From Derxia gummosa DSM 723 (GTDB taxonomy: Bacteria; Pseudomonadota; Gammaproteobacteria; Burkholderiales; Burkholderiaceae_E), in assembly GCF_000482785.1 (NCBI RefSeq), contig NZ_AXWS01000007.1, forward strand, positions 248,001 through 312,000: 64,000 bases of DNA, in the 5' to 3' direction. The position numbers and the translations under genes are program-made. The notes under the pieces are model-generated. The model saw only the letters and a list, made by a program, of their open reading frames with translations. It was not told where the DNA came from and made no database searches. Positions 32,519-41,687 of this stretch are shown here, one piece after another. Numbering within the stretch: the first letter of the stretch is position 1; every line of letters starts with the position of its first letter.

Positions 32519-33538
32519 TCAATCCCAGGAACCGGACGCGCCACCGCCCGAGAAGTCGCCACCACCGCCCGAGCTGAAGCCACCGCCATCACCGGAACCC
32601 GAACTCCAGCCCGAGCTGCCTGACGAGCCGCCACCAATCACCACCGGCAGGCCGCCACCCCAACCACCGCCGCCCCGACCGCTTCCGATGGCCAGCACCA
32701 GCATCAGCACGAACAGCCCGGCCGCGAGCGCCAGCACGAGCGAGAGGCCGACAACGAGCGCACCGGCCATCACGCCACCGCCGGCGAGCAGCGCGCCGAA
32801 GCGGCCGAAGATGGCCTTCAGCACCACGCCGCCAATCAGGCCGGCCAGGAACATCGGCAGCAGCAGCGGCGCAAGGTCGGATGCGGCGCGGCGCGCCGCA
32901 TCCGGTTCCGCCGTGCCCGATCCGTCCGCGCCCTGGCCCGGCGTCAACCCCTCGGCCTCGATGCGCTCGAAGATCGCGTCGAGCGCGCCGTCGATGCCGC
33001 CGTAGAAGTCGCCCTTCGAGAACGCCGGCCCGAGGCGCTCGCGGATGATCCGCGCCGCCGCCGCATCGGGCACCGCGCCTTCGAGCGCGCGCGCCACCTC
33101 GATGCGCACCCGCTTGTCGTCGCGCGCGACGATGAGCAGCAGCCCGTCGCCTTCCGTCTTGCGGCCGAGCTTCCAGGCCTCGCCCAGCCGGTTGCCGAAC
33201 ATCTCGATCGGCTCCGGCTTCGTGCTCGCCAGCATGACCACCGCGATCTGGCTGCCATGAGCCAGTTCGAACCCGGCCAGCTTGTGGTCGAGCGCCTCGC
33301 GCTGGGCCGGCGTGAGCGTGCCCGTCGTGTCGGTCACGCGCGCGAGCGGCGGCAGCGCGACGAGTTCCTGCGCGAAGGCGGCCGGCAGCGCCAGCAGGAC
33401 GGCCAGCAAGATGGCCCAGGCGCGGGCGAGCCATGCGCCTGCCAACTGCCGCCCGGGTCGCCCGCCGGGCCGTGCCGCCGCTCCGACAGGACCCAGATCG
33501 CCAGACGCCCGCACAAGCCATAACGCCTTCACGTGCAT
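32519..33538 (-). CDS. TPM-domain membrane protein with Gly/Ser-rich tail
   Basis: 339 aa. A signal-like helix (AWAILLAVLLALPAAFAQE) precedes the periplasmic TPM domain (VTDTTGTLTPAQREALDHKLAGFE, GDGLLLIVARDDKRVRIEVARALEGAVPD). Two hydrophobic segments follow (about residues 230-295), and the end is a glycine/serine-rich tail finishing GGGASGSWD. This is the YgcG-like architecture that accompanies LemA. Function is unproven; envelope integrity is suggested for the operon in other bacteria. Confidence 0.86.
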   Translation of the reverse strand: MHVKALWLVRASGDLGPVGAAARPGGRPGRQLAGAWLARAWAILLAVLLALPAAFAQELVALPPLARVTDTTGTLTPAQREALDHKLAGFELAHGSQIAVVMLASTKPEPIEMFGNRLGEAWKLGRKTEGDGLLLIVARDDKRVRIEVARALEGAVPDAAAARIIRERLGPAFSKGDFYGGIDGALDAIFERIEAEGLTPGQGADGSGTAEPDAARRAASDLAPLLLPMFLAGLIGGVVLKAIFGRFGALLAGGGVMAGALVVGLSLVLALAAGLFVLMLVLAIGSGRGGGGWGGGLPVVIGGGSSGSSGWSSGSGDGGGFSSGGGGDFSGGGASGSWD

Positions 33539-33548
33539 GGCGCCGGCC

Positions 33549-34148
33549 TTACTTGCCGCCGCCGAAATCCACCGTCGGCGGCCGGCTCGCCGCCGCCTCG
33601 TCGGCCACGGTGAACTGCGGCTTCTCCTTCGCGCCCGCGAGCGTGGCGCCCAGCTTGTTCTGGAGCAGCGCGATCGTGGTGTTGTACTGGGCCACGGCGT
33701 CGATGTAGCGCTTGCGCGCGATGGCGATGCGGTTCTCGGCGCCTTCGAGCTGGGCGCGCAGGTCCTGGAAGGCGGCGTTGGCCTTGAGGTTGGGATAGTT
33801 CTCGCTCACCGCCAGCAGCCGCGACAGCGCGCCACCGAGCTGGCTCTGCGCCTGCTGGAAGCGCGCGAAGGCGGCCGGATCGTCAAGCGTCTCGGGCGAC
33901 ACGTTCAGCCGGCCCACCGAGGCGCGCGCATCGGCGATGCGCGTCAGCGTCTCCTGCTCGAAGTTGGCCTCGCCCTTGACCGTCGCCACCATGTTCGGGA
34001 TGAGGTCGGTGCGGCGCTGATACTGGTTCAGCACCTCGGCCCAGGCCGCCTTCACCGCCTGATCCTGGCGCTGCACATCGTTGTAGCCGCAGCCGCCGAG
34101 CAGAAGGCCGGCGAGCACCGCGAACACGAGCCAAAGACGCGAAACCAT
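33549..34148 (-). CDS. lemA: LemA family protein
   Basis: 199 aa. The N-terminal hydrophobic stretch (LVFAVLAGLLLGGCGYNDV) has a lipobox-like GGC. The body is all-helical with LemA hallmarks: QYQRRTDLIPNMVATVKGEANFEQETLTRIADARAS and SENYPNLKANAAFQDLRAQLEGAENRIAIARKRYIDAVAQYN. ATG 34148 is preceded by GGAGGAA. It heads the lemA-TPM-TPM operon. LemA proteins are membrane-associated, and their activity is unknown. Confidence 0.93.
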   Translation of the reverse strand: MVSRLWLVFAVLAGLLLGGCGYNDVQRQDQAVKAAWAEVLNQYQRRTDLIPNMVATVKGEANFEQETLTRIADARASVGRLNVSPETLDDPAAFARFQQAQSQLGGALSRLLAVSENYPNLKANAAFQDLRAQLEGAENRIAIARKRYIDAVAQYNTTIALLQNKLGATLAGAKEKPQFTVADEAAASRPPTVDFGGGK

Positions 34149-34467
34149 GTTTCCTCCGTGAAAGCGGGCCGGTCGGTGGCCCGGGATGCGACCGCCGGCA
34201 TCGTCATCGCAGGCGGGGCGAAGGGCAAGCGGCGGGGCGCCATCCCGCGCGCACGCCGGAGTAGCCAAAGCGGTACGGCCCACCCGGGCGCGGGCCGACG
34301 CCGCCACCTGCTTGCCGACCGTCAAGCCCCCGTCGAACCCGACTCCTACAATCGGATCGAAGTCTGCCGACCGGACCGGCACCAGCCGTCGCGCCTCGCC
34401 GCACTCCGGCCTCAGTGCCGACTTCCGATCGGCAGCCCCCGTACCTCCGCAACACCGAAAGCACGCC
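34149..34467. promoter_or_regulatory. Divergent region lemA / pdxH
   Basis: 319 bp without a supported gene. TACAATCGG at 34347-34355 on the plus strand resembles the other -10 boxes in the window and lies 115 bp before pdxH. No clear -35 or operator was recognised, and nothing obvious was seen for lemA. Confidence 0.35.
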
Positions 34468-35109
34468 ATGACCACGCCTCTCAGCCTCGCCGACATCCGC
34501 ACCGACTACGCGCGCGCCGCGCTCGACGAGGCCGCCGTCCATGCCGATCCGCTCGCGCAGTTCGCGCAATGGTTCGCCGAAGCCCAGCGCGCCGAAATCC
34601 CCGAGCCGAACGCGATGACGCTCGCCACGATCGGCCTCGACGGCCGGCCCAAGTCGCGCGTCGTGCTCGTCAAGGGCCTCGACAACGGCTTCAGCTTCTT
34701 CACCAACTACACGTCGAACAAGGGCCGCGAACTGGCCGCCAATCCGTTCGCGGCGCTCCAGTTCCACTGGGTGCAGCTGGAGCGGCAGGTGCGCATCGAG
34801 GGCAAGGTCGAAAAGCTCTCGCCCGCCGAATCCGACGCCTACTACCACTCGCGGCCGGTCAATTCGCGCCTCGGCGCCTGGGCCAGCCCGCAAAGCCAGG
34901 TGATTCCGGACCGCGCCTTTCTCGAAGCGCGCGAGGCCGAATACCGCGTCAGGCTCGGCGACAGCCCGCAGCGCCCCGAGCACTGGGGCGGCTACCGCCT
35001 CGTGCCCGACGTGATGGAGTTCTGGCAGGGCCGCCCCTCGCGCCTGCACGATCGGCTGCGCTATGTGCGCGAGGCCGGCGGCTGGCGCATCGAGCGGCTC
35101 GCGCCCTGA
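34468..35109 (+). CDS. pdxH: Pyridoxamine 5'-phosphate oxidase
   Basis: 213 aa, the usual length. FMN and substrate residues sit in recognisable blocks: [69 protein letters not shown] and the C-terminal [24 protein letters not shown]. It makes pyridoxal 5'-phosphate from pyridoxamine or pyridoxine phosphate in the cytosol with O2. It converges with msrA 10 bp downstream. Confidence 0.97.
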   Translation: MTTPLSLADIRTDYARAALDEAAVHADPLAQFAQWFAEAQRAEIPEPNAMTLATIGLDGRPKSRVVLVKGLDNGFSFFTNYTSNKGRELAANPFAALQFHWVQLERQVRIEGKVEKLSPAESDAYYHSRPVNSRLGAWASPQSQVIPDRAFLEAREAEYRVRLGDSPQRPEHWGGYRLVPDVMEFWQGRPSRLHDRLRYVREAGGWRIERLAP

Positions 35110-35119
35110 AGCAGGCCGC

Positions 35120-35665
35120 TCAGCGCCGCCGCAGTTCGGAAAACTTGTCGCGGAACTTGGCCACCTTGGGCGCGACCACGAACTGGCAGTAAGGCTCGTG
35201 GCCATTGGCCGCGAAATAGCCCTGGTGATAGTCCTCCGCCGGCCAGAAGCGCGGCGCGGGCGACAACTCGGTCACGATCGGCCGGCGCAGTTCGGCAGCC
35301 AGCTCGCGGATGACGGCCTCGGCCGTCGCGCGTTGCTCGTCGGAATGGAAGTAGACGACCGAGCGGTACTGCGTGCCCACGTCATTGCCCTGGCGGTTGA
35401 GCGTGGTCGGATCGTGCACCGCGAAGAACACTTCCAGCAGCTCGCGGTAGCTGACCTTGCTCGGGTCGAAGCGCACCCTGACCACCTCCGCGTGGCCGGT
35501 ACGGCCGCTGCACACGTCGCGGTAGGTCGGATGATCGACATCGCCGCCGGCATAGCCCGACTCGACGCCGAGCACGCCCGCCGCCTCGACGAACACCGCC
35601 TCGATGCACCAGAAGCAGCCGCCACCCAGGGTTGCGATTTCCTCGCCTGCCATCGCCTCGCTCAT
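35120..35665 (-). CDS. msrA: Peptide methionine sulfoxide reductase MsrA
   Basis: 181 aa. Active-site GGCFWC with nucleophile Cys17, conserved GYAGG, HAEVVRVRFDP, YRSVVYFHSDEQ and AEDYHQGYF. It repairs methionine-S-sulfoxide in oxidised proteins using thioredoxin; trxB lies in the same window. The gene is divergent from a MarR regulator, with a palindrome in the shared promoter region that could link both to oxidative signals. Confidence 0.96.
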   Translation of the reverse strand: MSEAMAGEEIATLGGGCFWCIEAVFVEAAGVLGVESGYAGGDVDHPTYRDVCSGRTGHAEVVRVRFDPSKVSYRELLEVFFAVHDPTTLNRQGNDVGTQYRSVVYFHSDEQRATAEAVIRELAAELRRPIVTELSPAPRFWPAEDYHQGYFAANGHEPYCQFVVAPKVAKFRDKFSELRRR

Positions 35666-35738
35666 TGCTGTCTCCTCCCCTTGCGCGGGCCGGACGGTTT
35701 GTTCCACCCGGAAGCCGTGACCCGTCTTGGATGAATTT

Positions 35739-35748
35739 TCATATATGA
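35739..35748. promoter_or_regulatory. Palindrome in the msrA / marR divergent region
   Basis: Perfect 10-bp palindrome TCATATATGA in a locally AT-rich patch between msrA and marR, followed by palindromic CCTAGG at 35754-35759 and a TATATC box at 35760-35765. The size and position fit a MarR-dimer operator acting on both genes; this is inference. Confidence 0.45.
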
Positions 35749-35811
35749 TGGTTCCTAGGTATATCGCCACGCGGAAGTTTCAAGTCCCTGACGCGACGCC
35801 CTGGAGCCGAG

Positions 35812-36246
35812 ATGAGTCGCAAACGTACCCGCTTCGTCGATGATTTTCTTTCGTCGCTGCTGACGCGGGCGAGCCATGCGATTTCGTCGGAGTTTCTCAG
35901 GGAAGTCGAGAAGCAAAAGCTTGCACCTACCGAGTGGCGCGTGCTCGCGACGCTGTCGGACGGCGACGGCCTGACGATCGGACAACTCGCCGAGATCGTC
36001 ATGGCCAAGCAACCGACTGTCACGAAGATCATCGACCGCATGTCGATGCAAGGGCTGGTCGAGCGCAAGACCGGCGAGATCGACAAGCGCCAGACCACGA
36101 TCTTCACCACCGACGCCGGTAAGGAACTGGTGCGCGACCTGCTGCGCCGCGCGCGCATGGCCGAATCGGCGGCGCTGCGCCAGTTTTCCGACGACGAGAT
36201 CGACACCCTCAAGAAATTGCTGCGCCGCATGATCGACGGCGAATGA
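35812..36246 (+). CDS. MarR family transcriptional regulator
   Basis: 144 aa. Winged helix visible: LAPTEWRVLATLSDGDGLTIGQLAEIVMAKQPTVTKIIDRMSMQGLVERKTGEIDKRQTTIFTT, which contains the recognition helix and the Asp/Arg wing (DKRQ). No cysteine in the DNA-binding part, so a redox-sensing OhrR type is unlikely; the ligand is unknown. GGAGCC precedes the ATG. It overlaps the SemiSWEET gene by ATGA and faces msrA. Confidence 0.93.
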   Translation: MSRKRTRFVDDFLSSLLTRASHAISSEFLREVEKQKLAPTEWRVLATLSDGDGLTIGQLAEIVMAKQPTVTKIIDRMSMQGLVERKTGEIDKRQTTIFTTDAGKELVRDLLRRARMAESAALRQFSDDEIDTLKKLLRRMIDGE

Positions 36247-36518
36247 CGCTCATGGCCCTCACCGCATTCCAGCTCGAAGTCGTCGGCTATCTCGCCGCGC
36301 TGTGCACCACAGGCGCCTTCGTGCCACAGGCACTGCTCACCTGGCGCACACGACGCGCCGACGGTGTGTCGCTCGGGATGTATTCGATCTTCACGACCGG
36401 CGTGGCGCTGTGGCTGGCCTATGGCGTGATGATTGGCTCCTGGCCGGTGACGATCGCGAATGCGGTGACGCTGGGACTCGCGCTGTTCATTCTCGGAATG
36501 AAGCTGCGCTTCGGCTGA
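36243..36518 (+). CDS. SemiSWEET / PQ-loop transporter
   Basis: 91 aa with three transmembrane helices and the PQ motif (AFVPQALLTWRTRRADGVSLGMYSIFTTGVALWLAYG). SemiSWEETs form dimers that let sugars pass down a gradient. The start ATG overlaps the marR stop as ATGA; a second in-frame ATG lies at 36252. Co-translation with marR suggests the regulator controls it, and its substrate may be the inducer. Confidence 0.9.
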   Translation: MTLMALTAFQLEVVGYLAALCTTGAFVPQALLTWRTRRADGVSLGMYSIFTTGVALWLAYGVMIGSWPVTIANAVTLGLALFILGMKLRFG

Positions 36519-36635
36519 CGGCCCCTCTGGTCGGAGGCCCGGTCTTGAAGAAGAAGGCCCGTCCGGGCTGAAGCCGCGCCGTGGATGACGGCAGCGTTCG
36601 GCGATGAGGCCGCCTCGGCCGGGCACGGTGAACGG

Positions 36636-37808
36636 TCAGCCGTTGAAGGCAGCCCGGCGCAGGCGGTCGGCCACTGCCGCCCAGTCCTCGCCCACGGGCA
36701 GGTGCTCGATGGCCAACCGGGCGGCGCCGGAGCCGTCCATCGCATGCAACCAGGCGTACAGGCCGTGGGCGAAGGCGGCGGGATCGCGCGGCGCCGCCAC
36801 CTGCCAGGCCCAGTCGCCGGCGGGCACGTCGAAGGCTAGGAGCGCCCAGTCGGCCGGATCGGCAATGGCGCGAATCTCGTCGGACGACATCAGCCGCAGT
36901 GGCTTGCGCGGGGCGTAATGCGAATCGAGCGAGCCCGACACCCTGGGCGCGGGCGCGGATGCAGACGCGGCAACGGGTGCCGGCACCGGCTCGCCGCACG
37001 TGGCCGGGGCTCCGGCCTTCGCGTCCGGGTCGCCGGCGGAAGCCACCGAATGCGGTCTCCCGGCGTTGGCCGCGAGCCGCGCCGCGACCGACGCGATCCG
37101 GGCCGGCGTGATCGCGCCGGGCCGCAGCACGACCGGCGCGCCGCGCGTGAGATCGACGATCGTCGATTCGATTCCGACCTCGCAGGCGCCACCGTCTAGC
37201 ACGAGCAGGTCGAGATCGGCGAAGTCCTCGGCCACATGACTGGCGAGGCTCGGACTGATGCGCCCGAAACGGTTGGCCGACGGCGCCGCGATGCCGACGC
37301 GACGGCGCGCGGGCGGCGGCACCTCCGCCGACGGCTCACGGCCTTCCATCATGCCGGCCGCCACCGGATCGGCGACTGGCGCGGGCTGCGCGGCGGGAGT
37401 CGCCACGCACCGCGCCAGGCCCGCGATCAGCGCCCGCGCCACCGGATGCGCCGGACAGCGCAGTCCCACCGTGTCCTGCCCGCCCGTCACCTCGTCGCAC
37501 ACGCCGTCGGCGCGCCTGAGCACGAGCGTGAGTGGCCCGGGCCAGAACTCGGCCGCGAGCGCGCGCGCCAGCGGCGGCACCTCGGCGGCCCAGGCGTCGA
37601 GATCATCGGCACCGAGCACATGGACGATGAGCGGGTGATCGGCCGGCCGGCCCTTGGCGGCGAACACGGCACGCGCCGCGTCGGGCCGGGTCGCGTCGGC
37701 GCCAAGGCCGTAGACGGTTTCGGTCGGCAGCGCGACCAGCTCGCCTGCCGCGAGCGCGGCAATGCCCTGCTCGATGCCGGCCGCGTCGGCGGCGATCACG
37801 CGTGCCAT
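36636..37808 (-). CDS. sua5: L-threonylcarbamoyladenylate synthase (Sua5 type)
   Basis: 390 aa. N-terminal YrdC domain: LVALPTETVYGLGADA, FAAKGRPADHPLIVHV, GIAAPSANRFGRISPS. The C-terminal Sua5 domain runs from about residue 295. Between the Ala/Leu helix and the APSAN motif there is an unusual insert of about 35 residues rich in Pro/Ala/Glu (VATPAAQPAPVADPVAAG), and a second low-complexity stretch joins the domains. It makes threonylcarbamoyl-AMP for t6A in tRNA. Last gene of the purC-purE-purK run, 12 bp after purK. Confidence 0.93.
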   Translation of the reverse strand: MARVIAADAAGIEQGIAALAAGELVALPTETVYGLGADATRPDAARAVFAAKGRPADHPLIVHVLGADDLDAWAAEVPPLARALAAEFWPGPLTLVLRRADGVCDEVTGGQDTVGLRCPAHPVARALIAGLARCVATPAAQPAPVADPVAAGMMEGREPSAEVPPPARRRVGIAAPSANRFGRISPSLASHVAEDFADLDLLVLDGGACEVGIESTIVDLTRGAPVVLRPGAITPARIASVAARLAANAGRPHSVASAGDPDAKAGAPATCGEPVPAPVAASASAPAPRVSGSLDSHYAPRKPLRLMSSDEIRAIADPADWALLAFDVPAGDWAWQVAAPRDPAAFAHGLYAWLHAMDGSGAARLAIEHLPVGEDWAAVADRLRRAAFNG

Positions 37809-37820
37809 GCGGCGCCCCCG

Positions 37821-39017
37821 TCAGGCCGGACGCGGCAGGCCGAGCACCTCGGCCGCGCGGATCGCGGCATTGCGCGCCGCCTCGACCGTCGGGCCGACGC
37901 AGGTGATGTGGCCCATCTTGCGGCCGCGACGCGGATCGGCCTTGCCGTACAGATGCAGCTTGGCGCCCTCGATCGCAAGCACCTCGGTCCAGCGCGGCGC
38001 GCGCAGCTGGCCTTCCTCGTCGAACCAAACGTCGCCGAGCAGGTTGAGCATCACCGCCGGGCTGTGCTGATGGCCGCTGGACAGCGGCAAACCGGCGAGC
38101 GCCCTCACCTGCTGCTCGAACTGGCTCACGACGCAGGCCTCGATGCTGTAGTGGCCCGAGTTGTGCGGACGCGGCGCCATCTCGTTGACGACCAGCGAGC
38201 CGTCACGCAGCACGAAGAACTCGACGCACAGCACGCCGACGTAGCCCAGCATGTCGGCGATCGTGAGCGCGGCCTCGCGCGCGGCCGCGACCTGGCTCGC
38301 GTCGGCGCGCGGGCTCGGCGCCGTGGTCACGGCCAGGATGCCGGCGCGATGCACGTTCTCCACCACAGGAAAGCTCGCGGTGCGGCCGTCATGGCCGCGC
38401 GCGCACACCACCGACACCTCGAAGTCGAGGTCGAGGAACTGCTCCAGCACGCAAGGCACGCGGCCCATCTCGATGAAGGCGGCACGCGCCTGGGCCGGCG
38501 TGCTCACACGCACCTGGCCCTTGCCGTCGTAGCCGAGGCGCGCGACCTTGAGCACGCCCGGCAGCAGCGGCGCGATGACCGCGTCATCGAGATCGGCATC
38601 CGACTCGATCACCGCATGCGGCGCGACGCGCTGGCCCGCCGTCTGGATGAAGCGCTTCTCGGCGATGCGGTCCTGCGCGATCGCCACCGCCGACGCGCCC
38701 GGCGCGACCAGGCAGTCGCGCGCGAGCCGCGCGAGCGTGGGCGCCGGCACGTTCTCGAACTCGGTGGTGACGGCGCGGCAGACGCGCGCCATCTCGTCGA
38801 GCGCGGCGGCATCGTCATAGGCGGCGCGCAGATGGCGGTCGGCCACGGCACCGGCCGGGCTGTGCGCGTCGGGATCGAGCACCAGCACGCGATAGCCCAT
38901 CGCCTGCGCCTCGAAGCAGAACATGCGGCCGAGCTGGCCGCCGCCGAGCATGCCCAGCCAGGCGCCGGGCAGGATGGGCAGGGGCAGTTGCGAACTGGGA
39001 ACGGCGGTCAGGGCCAT
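37821..39017 (-). CDS. purK: 5-(carboxyamino)imidazole ribonucleotide synthase
   Basis: 398 aa ATP-grasp enzyme. Motifs: [33 protein letters not shown], the YDGKGQ glycine loop, [50 protein letters not shown]. It carboxylates AIR with bicarbonate and ATP. The ATG at 39017 matches the family N-terminus. It follows purE in the same direction after about 100 bp. Confidence 0.96.
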   Translation of the reverse strand: MALTAVPSSQLPLPILPGAWLGMLGGGQLGRMFCFEAQAMGYRVLVLDPDAHSPAGAVADRHLRAAYDDAAALDEMARVCRAVTTEFENVPAPTLARLARDCLVAPGASAVAIAQDRIAEKRFIQTAGQRVAPHAVIESDADLDDAVIAPLLPGVLKVARLGYDGKGQVRVSTPAQARAAFIEMGRVPCVLEQFLDLDFEVSVVCARGHDGRTASFPVVENVHRAGILAVTTAPSPRADASQVAAAREAALTIADMLGYVGVLCVEFFVLRDGSLVVNEMAPRPHNSGHYSIEACVVSQFEQQVRALAGLPLSSGHQHSPAVMLNLLGDVWFDEEGQLRAPRWTEVLAIEGAKLHLYGKADPRRGRKMGHITCVGPTVEAARNAAIRAAEVLGLPRPA

Positions 39018-39119
39018 GGCGAGACGGAAGGCGGAAGAAGACGGACCGGCCGCACTGGGCGCCCGGCATCGGGAAGCGGCGGGCGAGGCGGGCAACGCCG
39101 CCACCGCCCGCCGCGCGGA

Positions 39120-39632
39120 TCAGTTGGCCGGCGGCAGCGTCATCGCGCGCGCGGCGGCGCTCTGCTCGGCGCGGAACTTCAGCAGCGCCTCGGCGAGCGC
39201 AGCGTCACCGGCCGACGCCAGCAGTGCGACCGCGAACAGCGCCGCGTTGCCCGCGCCCGCCTCGCCGATCGCGAAGGTGGCGACCGGAATGCCCTTGGGC
39301 ATCTGCACGATCGACAGCAGCGAATCCTCGCCGCGCAGGTATTTGGACGGCACCGGCACGCCGAGCACGGGCACCGTCGTCTTGGCCGCGATCATGCCCG
39401 GCAGATGGGCCGCGCCGCCCGCGCCAGCGATGATGGCCTTGAGGCCCCGGCCGACGGCGGCCTCGGCGTAGGCAAACATCTCGTCGGGCATGCGATGGGC
39501 CGACACCACGCGCGCCTCGAAGGCGACGCCGAAGCGCTCCAGCATCTCGGCCGCGTGGCGCATCACGTCCCAGTCGCTGGAACTGCCCATGACGATGCCG
39601 ATGACGGGATTGGTGACGACGGGCTTGCTCAT
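39120..39632 (-). CDS. purE: N5-carboxyaminoimidazole ribonucleotide mutase
   Basis: 170 aa class I PurE. Active-site blocks: [61 protein letters not shown]. The catalytic His is in SAHR. It converts N5-CAIR to CAIR after PurK. The tam gene ends 8 bp upstream, an insertion into the usual purC-purE order. Confidence 0.97.
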   Translation of the reverse strand: MSKPVVTNPVIGIVMGSSSDWDVMRHAAEMLERFGVAFEARVVSAHRMPDEMFAYAEAAVGRGLKAIIAGAGGAAHLPGMIAAKTTVPVLGVPVPSKYLRGEDSLLSIVQMPKGIPVATFAIGEAGAGNAALFAVALLASAGDAALAEALLKFRAEQSAAARAMTLPPAN

Positions 39633-39640
39633 GGCATTCC

Positions 39641-40420
39641 TCAGGCTTGGCCGCGCTCGGCCACGATGAACAGACGGGGGAAGCGCAGCAGCAGTCTGCC
39701 GTCTTCCGCCAGCGGATAGGCCGCCGCGATGGCGGCGGTGTACTGCCGGATGAAATCGGCGCGCTCGGTCTCGTCGAGCGGATCGAGGAAGGGCTTGAGG
39801 CCCGTGCTCGACACCCATTCCACGACGGCGGCGGCGCCAAAAAGGGCGTGATTGTAGTGGGTGTGCCAGAGGTCGATCCGCGCCGCCACAGGCGCCAGCC
39901 GATCGTAGTAATCGCGCACCGCCGGCAGCGGATCGCGCGCCGCGCCCGCAAGGCGATCGGCCCACTGCCCAGCCGCCGCCACGTCCTTCATGAGCCGGTG
40001 CGAGGGCTCGGCGAGGTTGTCGGGCATCTGCACGGCGAGCGTGCCGCCGGGCGCGAGCGACTCCAGCAACCGGCGCAGGATGGCCGGATGGTCGGGCAGC
40101 CACTGGAACACCGCGTTCGCGAAGATGACGTCGTATTCGCGGTCGGGCAGCCAGCTCGCGAGGTCGGCCAGCTCGAAGCGCGCCCGCGGCAGACGCTTGC
40201 GCGCCTCGGCCAGCATGTTGGGCGAGCTGTCGAGGCCGGCGATCTCGGCGTCGGGCCAGCGCGCGGCGAGCAGTTCGGTCGAGTTGCCCGGGCCGCAGCC
40301 GAGGTCGATCACCTGCCTCGGCGCGGCGTTGCGCACCTGGGCGAGCAGGTCGCGCGCCGGCCGGCTGCGCTCGTCCTCGAACTTCAGATAAAGGCTGGCG
40401 TTCCAGTCGGGACGGGTCAT
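39641..40420 (-). CDS. tam: Trans-aconitate 2-methyltransferase
   Basis: 259 aa SAM-dependent methyltransferase. It starts [24 protein letters not shown], typical of Tam; motif I is [20 protein letters not shown], then [10 protein letters not shown] and [12 protein letters not shown]. Tam methylates trans-aconitate, a spontaneous aconitase by-product. AAGGAG precedes the ATG. It lies between purC and purE, where related genomes usually have no gene, and is separated from purC by a very strong hairpin. Confidence 0.93.
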   Translation of the reverse strand: MTRPDWNASLYLKFEDERSRPARDLLAQVRNAAPRQVIDLGCGPGNSTELLAARWPDAEIAGLDSSPNMLAEARKRLPRARFELADLASWLPDREYDVIFANAVFQWLPDHPAILRRLLESLAPGGTLAVQMPDNLAEPSHRLMKDVAAAGQWADRLAGAARDPLPAVRDYYDRLAPVAARIDLWHTHYNHALFGAAAVVEWVSSTGLKPFLDPLDETERADFIRQYTAAIAAAYPLAEDGRLLLRFPRLFIVAERGQA

Positions 40421-40507
40421 GGACAACTCCTTGGGCGATAGGGATGGGGCGTAGCGCAGGCCGCGCGCGGCGGCTCGGCCATCGAACCGGCTCACCGGTT
40501 GCAGACC

Positions 40508-40557
40508 GGAGCGGCCGGCGGGCCGCGCGCGGACTGGCGCGGCCCGCCGGCCGCTCC
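40508..40557 (-). terminator. 21-bp perfect GC hairpin between purC and tam
   Basis: Arms of 21 bp at 40508-40528 and 40537-40557 with an 8-nt loop, all perfectly complementary and almost entirely G and C. There is no T-run on the minus strand, so strong pausing, partial termination or 3'-end protection of the purC message are likelier than classical intrinsic termination. Confidence 0.6.
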
Positions 40558-40569
40558 CATCCTCCGCGC

Positions 40570-41466
40570 TCAGGCTGGCAGGTCGCTGCCGGTCAGGCGC
40601 ACCAGCGCCTCGCGGTACTTCTCGCTCGTCTTGGCGATCACCTCGGGCGGCAGCGCCGGCGCGGGCGCGGTCTTGCCCCAGGTGGTGATGGTTTCGAGGT
40701 AGTCGCGCACGAACTGCTTGTCGTAGCTCGGCGGGCTGATGCCGAGCTGGTAGCCCTCGACCGGCCAGAAGCGCGACGAATCGGCCGTCAGCACCTCGTC
40801 CATGAGCGTGAGCGTGCCGGCGTCATCAAGGCCGAACTCGAACTTGGTGTCGGCGATGATGATGCCCTTCGTCGCCGCGAACTCGCTGGCCGCCTTGTAG
40901 AGCGCGATGCTCGTGTCGCGCACCTTGGCGGCGAGCTCGGCGCCGATGATCTCGGCGGCGCGCTCGAAGCTGATGTTCTCGTCGTGGTCGCCCATCTCGG
41001 CCTTGGTGGCCGGGGTGAAGATCGGTTCGGGCAGCTTGCTCGCCTGTTGCAGGCCGGCCGGCAGCTTGACGCCGCACACTTCGCCGCCTTCCTGGTACTC
41101 CTTCCAGCCGCTGCCCGCGAGATAGCCGCGCACCACCGCCTCGATGGGGATGGGCTTGAGCTTCTTCACGACCATTGCGCGGCCGCGCACCTGCTCCACC
41201 TCGCCCTCGGCGACGACGCTCTCGGGCGCGATGCCGGTGAGATGGTTGGGGACGATGCCGCCGAGCTTGTCGAACCAGAACAGCGCCATCGCGGTCAGCA
41301 CGCGGCCCTTGTCGGGAATGGGCTCGGACATGATCACGTCGAAGGCGCTGAGACGGTCGCTCGTCACCATCAGGATCTTGTCGTCACCGACCGCGTAGTT
41401 CTCGCGCACCTTGCCGCGGCCCAGCAGCGGCAGCGAAGCGATCGACGATTGGTACAGCGTGCTCAT
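40570..41466 (-). CDS. purC: SAICAR synthetase
   Basis: 298 aa, the longer eukaryote-like bacterial form. Blocks: [102 protein letters not shown]. It joins CAIR with aspartate. It follows fba in the same orientation behind a terminator-like hairpin, in the Burkholderiales fba-purC-purE-purK order. Confidence 0.97.
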   Translation of the reverse strand: MSTLYQSSIASLPLLGRGKVRENYAVGDDKILMVTSDRLSAFDVIMSEPIPDKGRVLTAMALFWFDKLGGIVPNHLTGIAPESVVAEGEVEQVRGRAMVVKKLKPIPIEAVVRGYLAGSGWKEYQEGGEVCGVKLPAGLQQASKLPEPIFTPATKAEMGDHDENISFERAAEIIGAELAAKVRDTSIALYKAASEFAATKGIIIADTKFEFGLDDAGTLTLMDEVLTADSSRFWPVEGYQLGISPPSYDKQFVRDYLETITTWGKTAPAPALPPEVIAKTSEKYREALVRLTGSDLPA

Positions 41467-41504
41467 CGGGATGTCCTGTATCGAATGCGGCATTCGCGCC
41501 GCCA

Positions 41505-41541
41505 GAAAAGCGAAACGCCGCGCCCGGACGGGACGCGGCGT
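41505..41541 (-). terminator. Terminator downstream of fba
   Basis: Minus strand: stem ACGCCGCG with CGCGGCGT plus a CCC/GGG extension with one bulge and a 4-nt loop, followed by TTTCGCTTTT. It lies between the fba stop and the purC start, so purC probably has its own promoter or depends on readthrough. Confidence 0.65.
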
Positions 41542-41687
41542 GAGGTGCCGGCTGCACCGCGCGCAAGGCTTGTGCCGTTGCGCAAGGGCGCGAGTTTATT
41601 GCAAGCGCCCGATGCACCGGGCCCGCATCGCGATGCGCAAAGGCATGCGACGCGGCAGCCGACGGGCGGCAGGCGCCGCCCGCGTCA

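Noticed and set aside
37236-39719. Very long open frame (over 800 codons) on the plus strand opposite sua5, purK and purE
   Set aside because: Antisense to three well-supported genes; His/Arg/Ala-rich composition typical of GC-rich shadow frames, with no domain.
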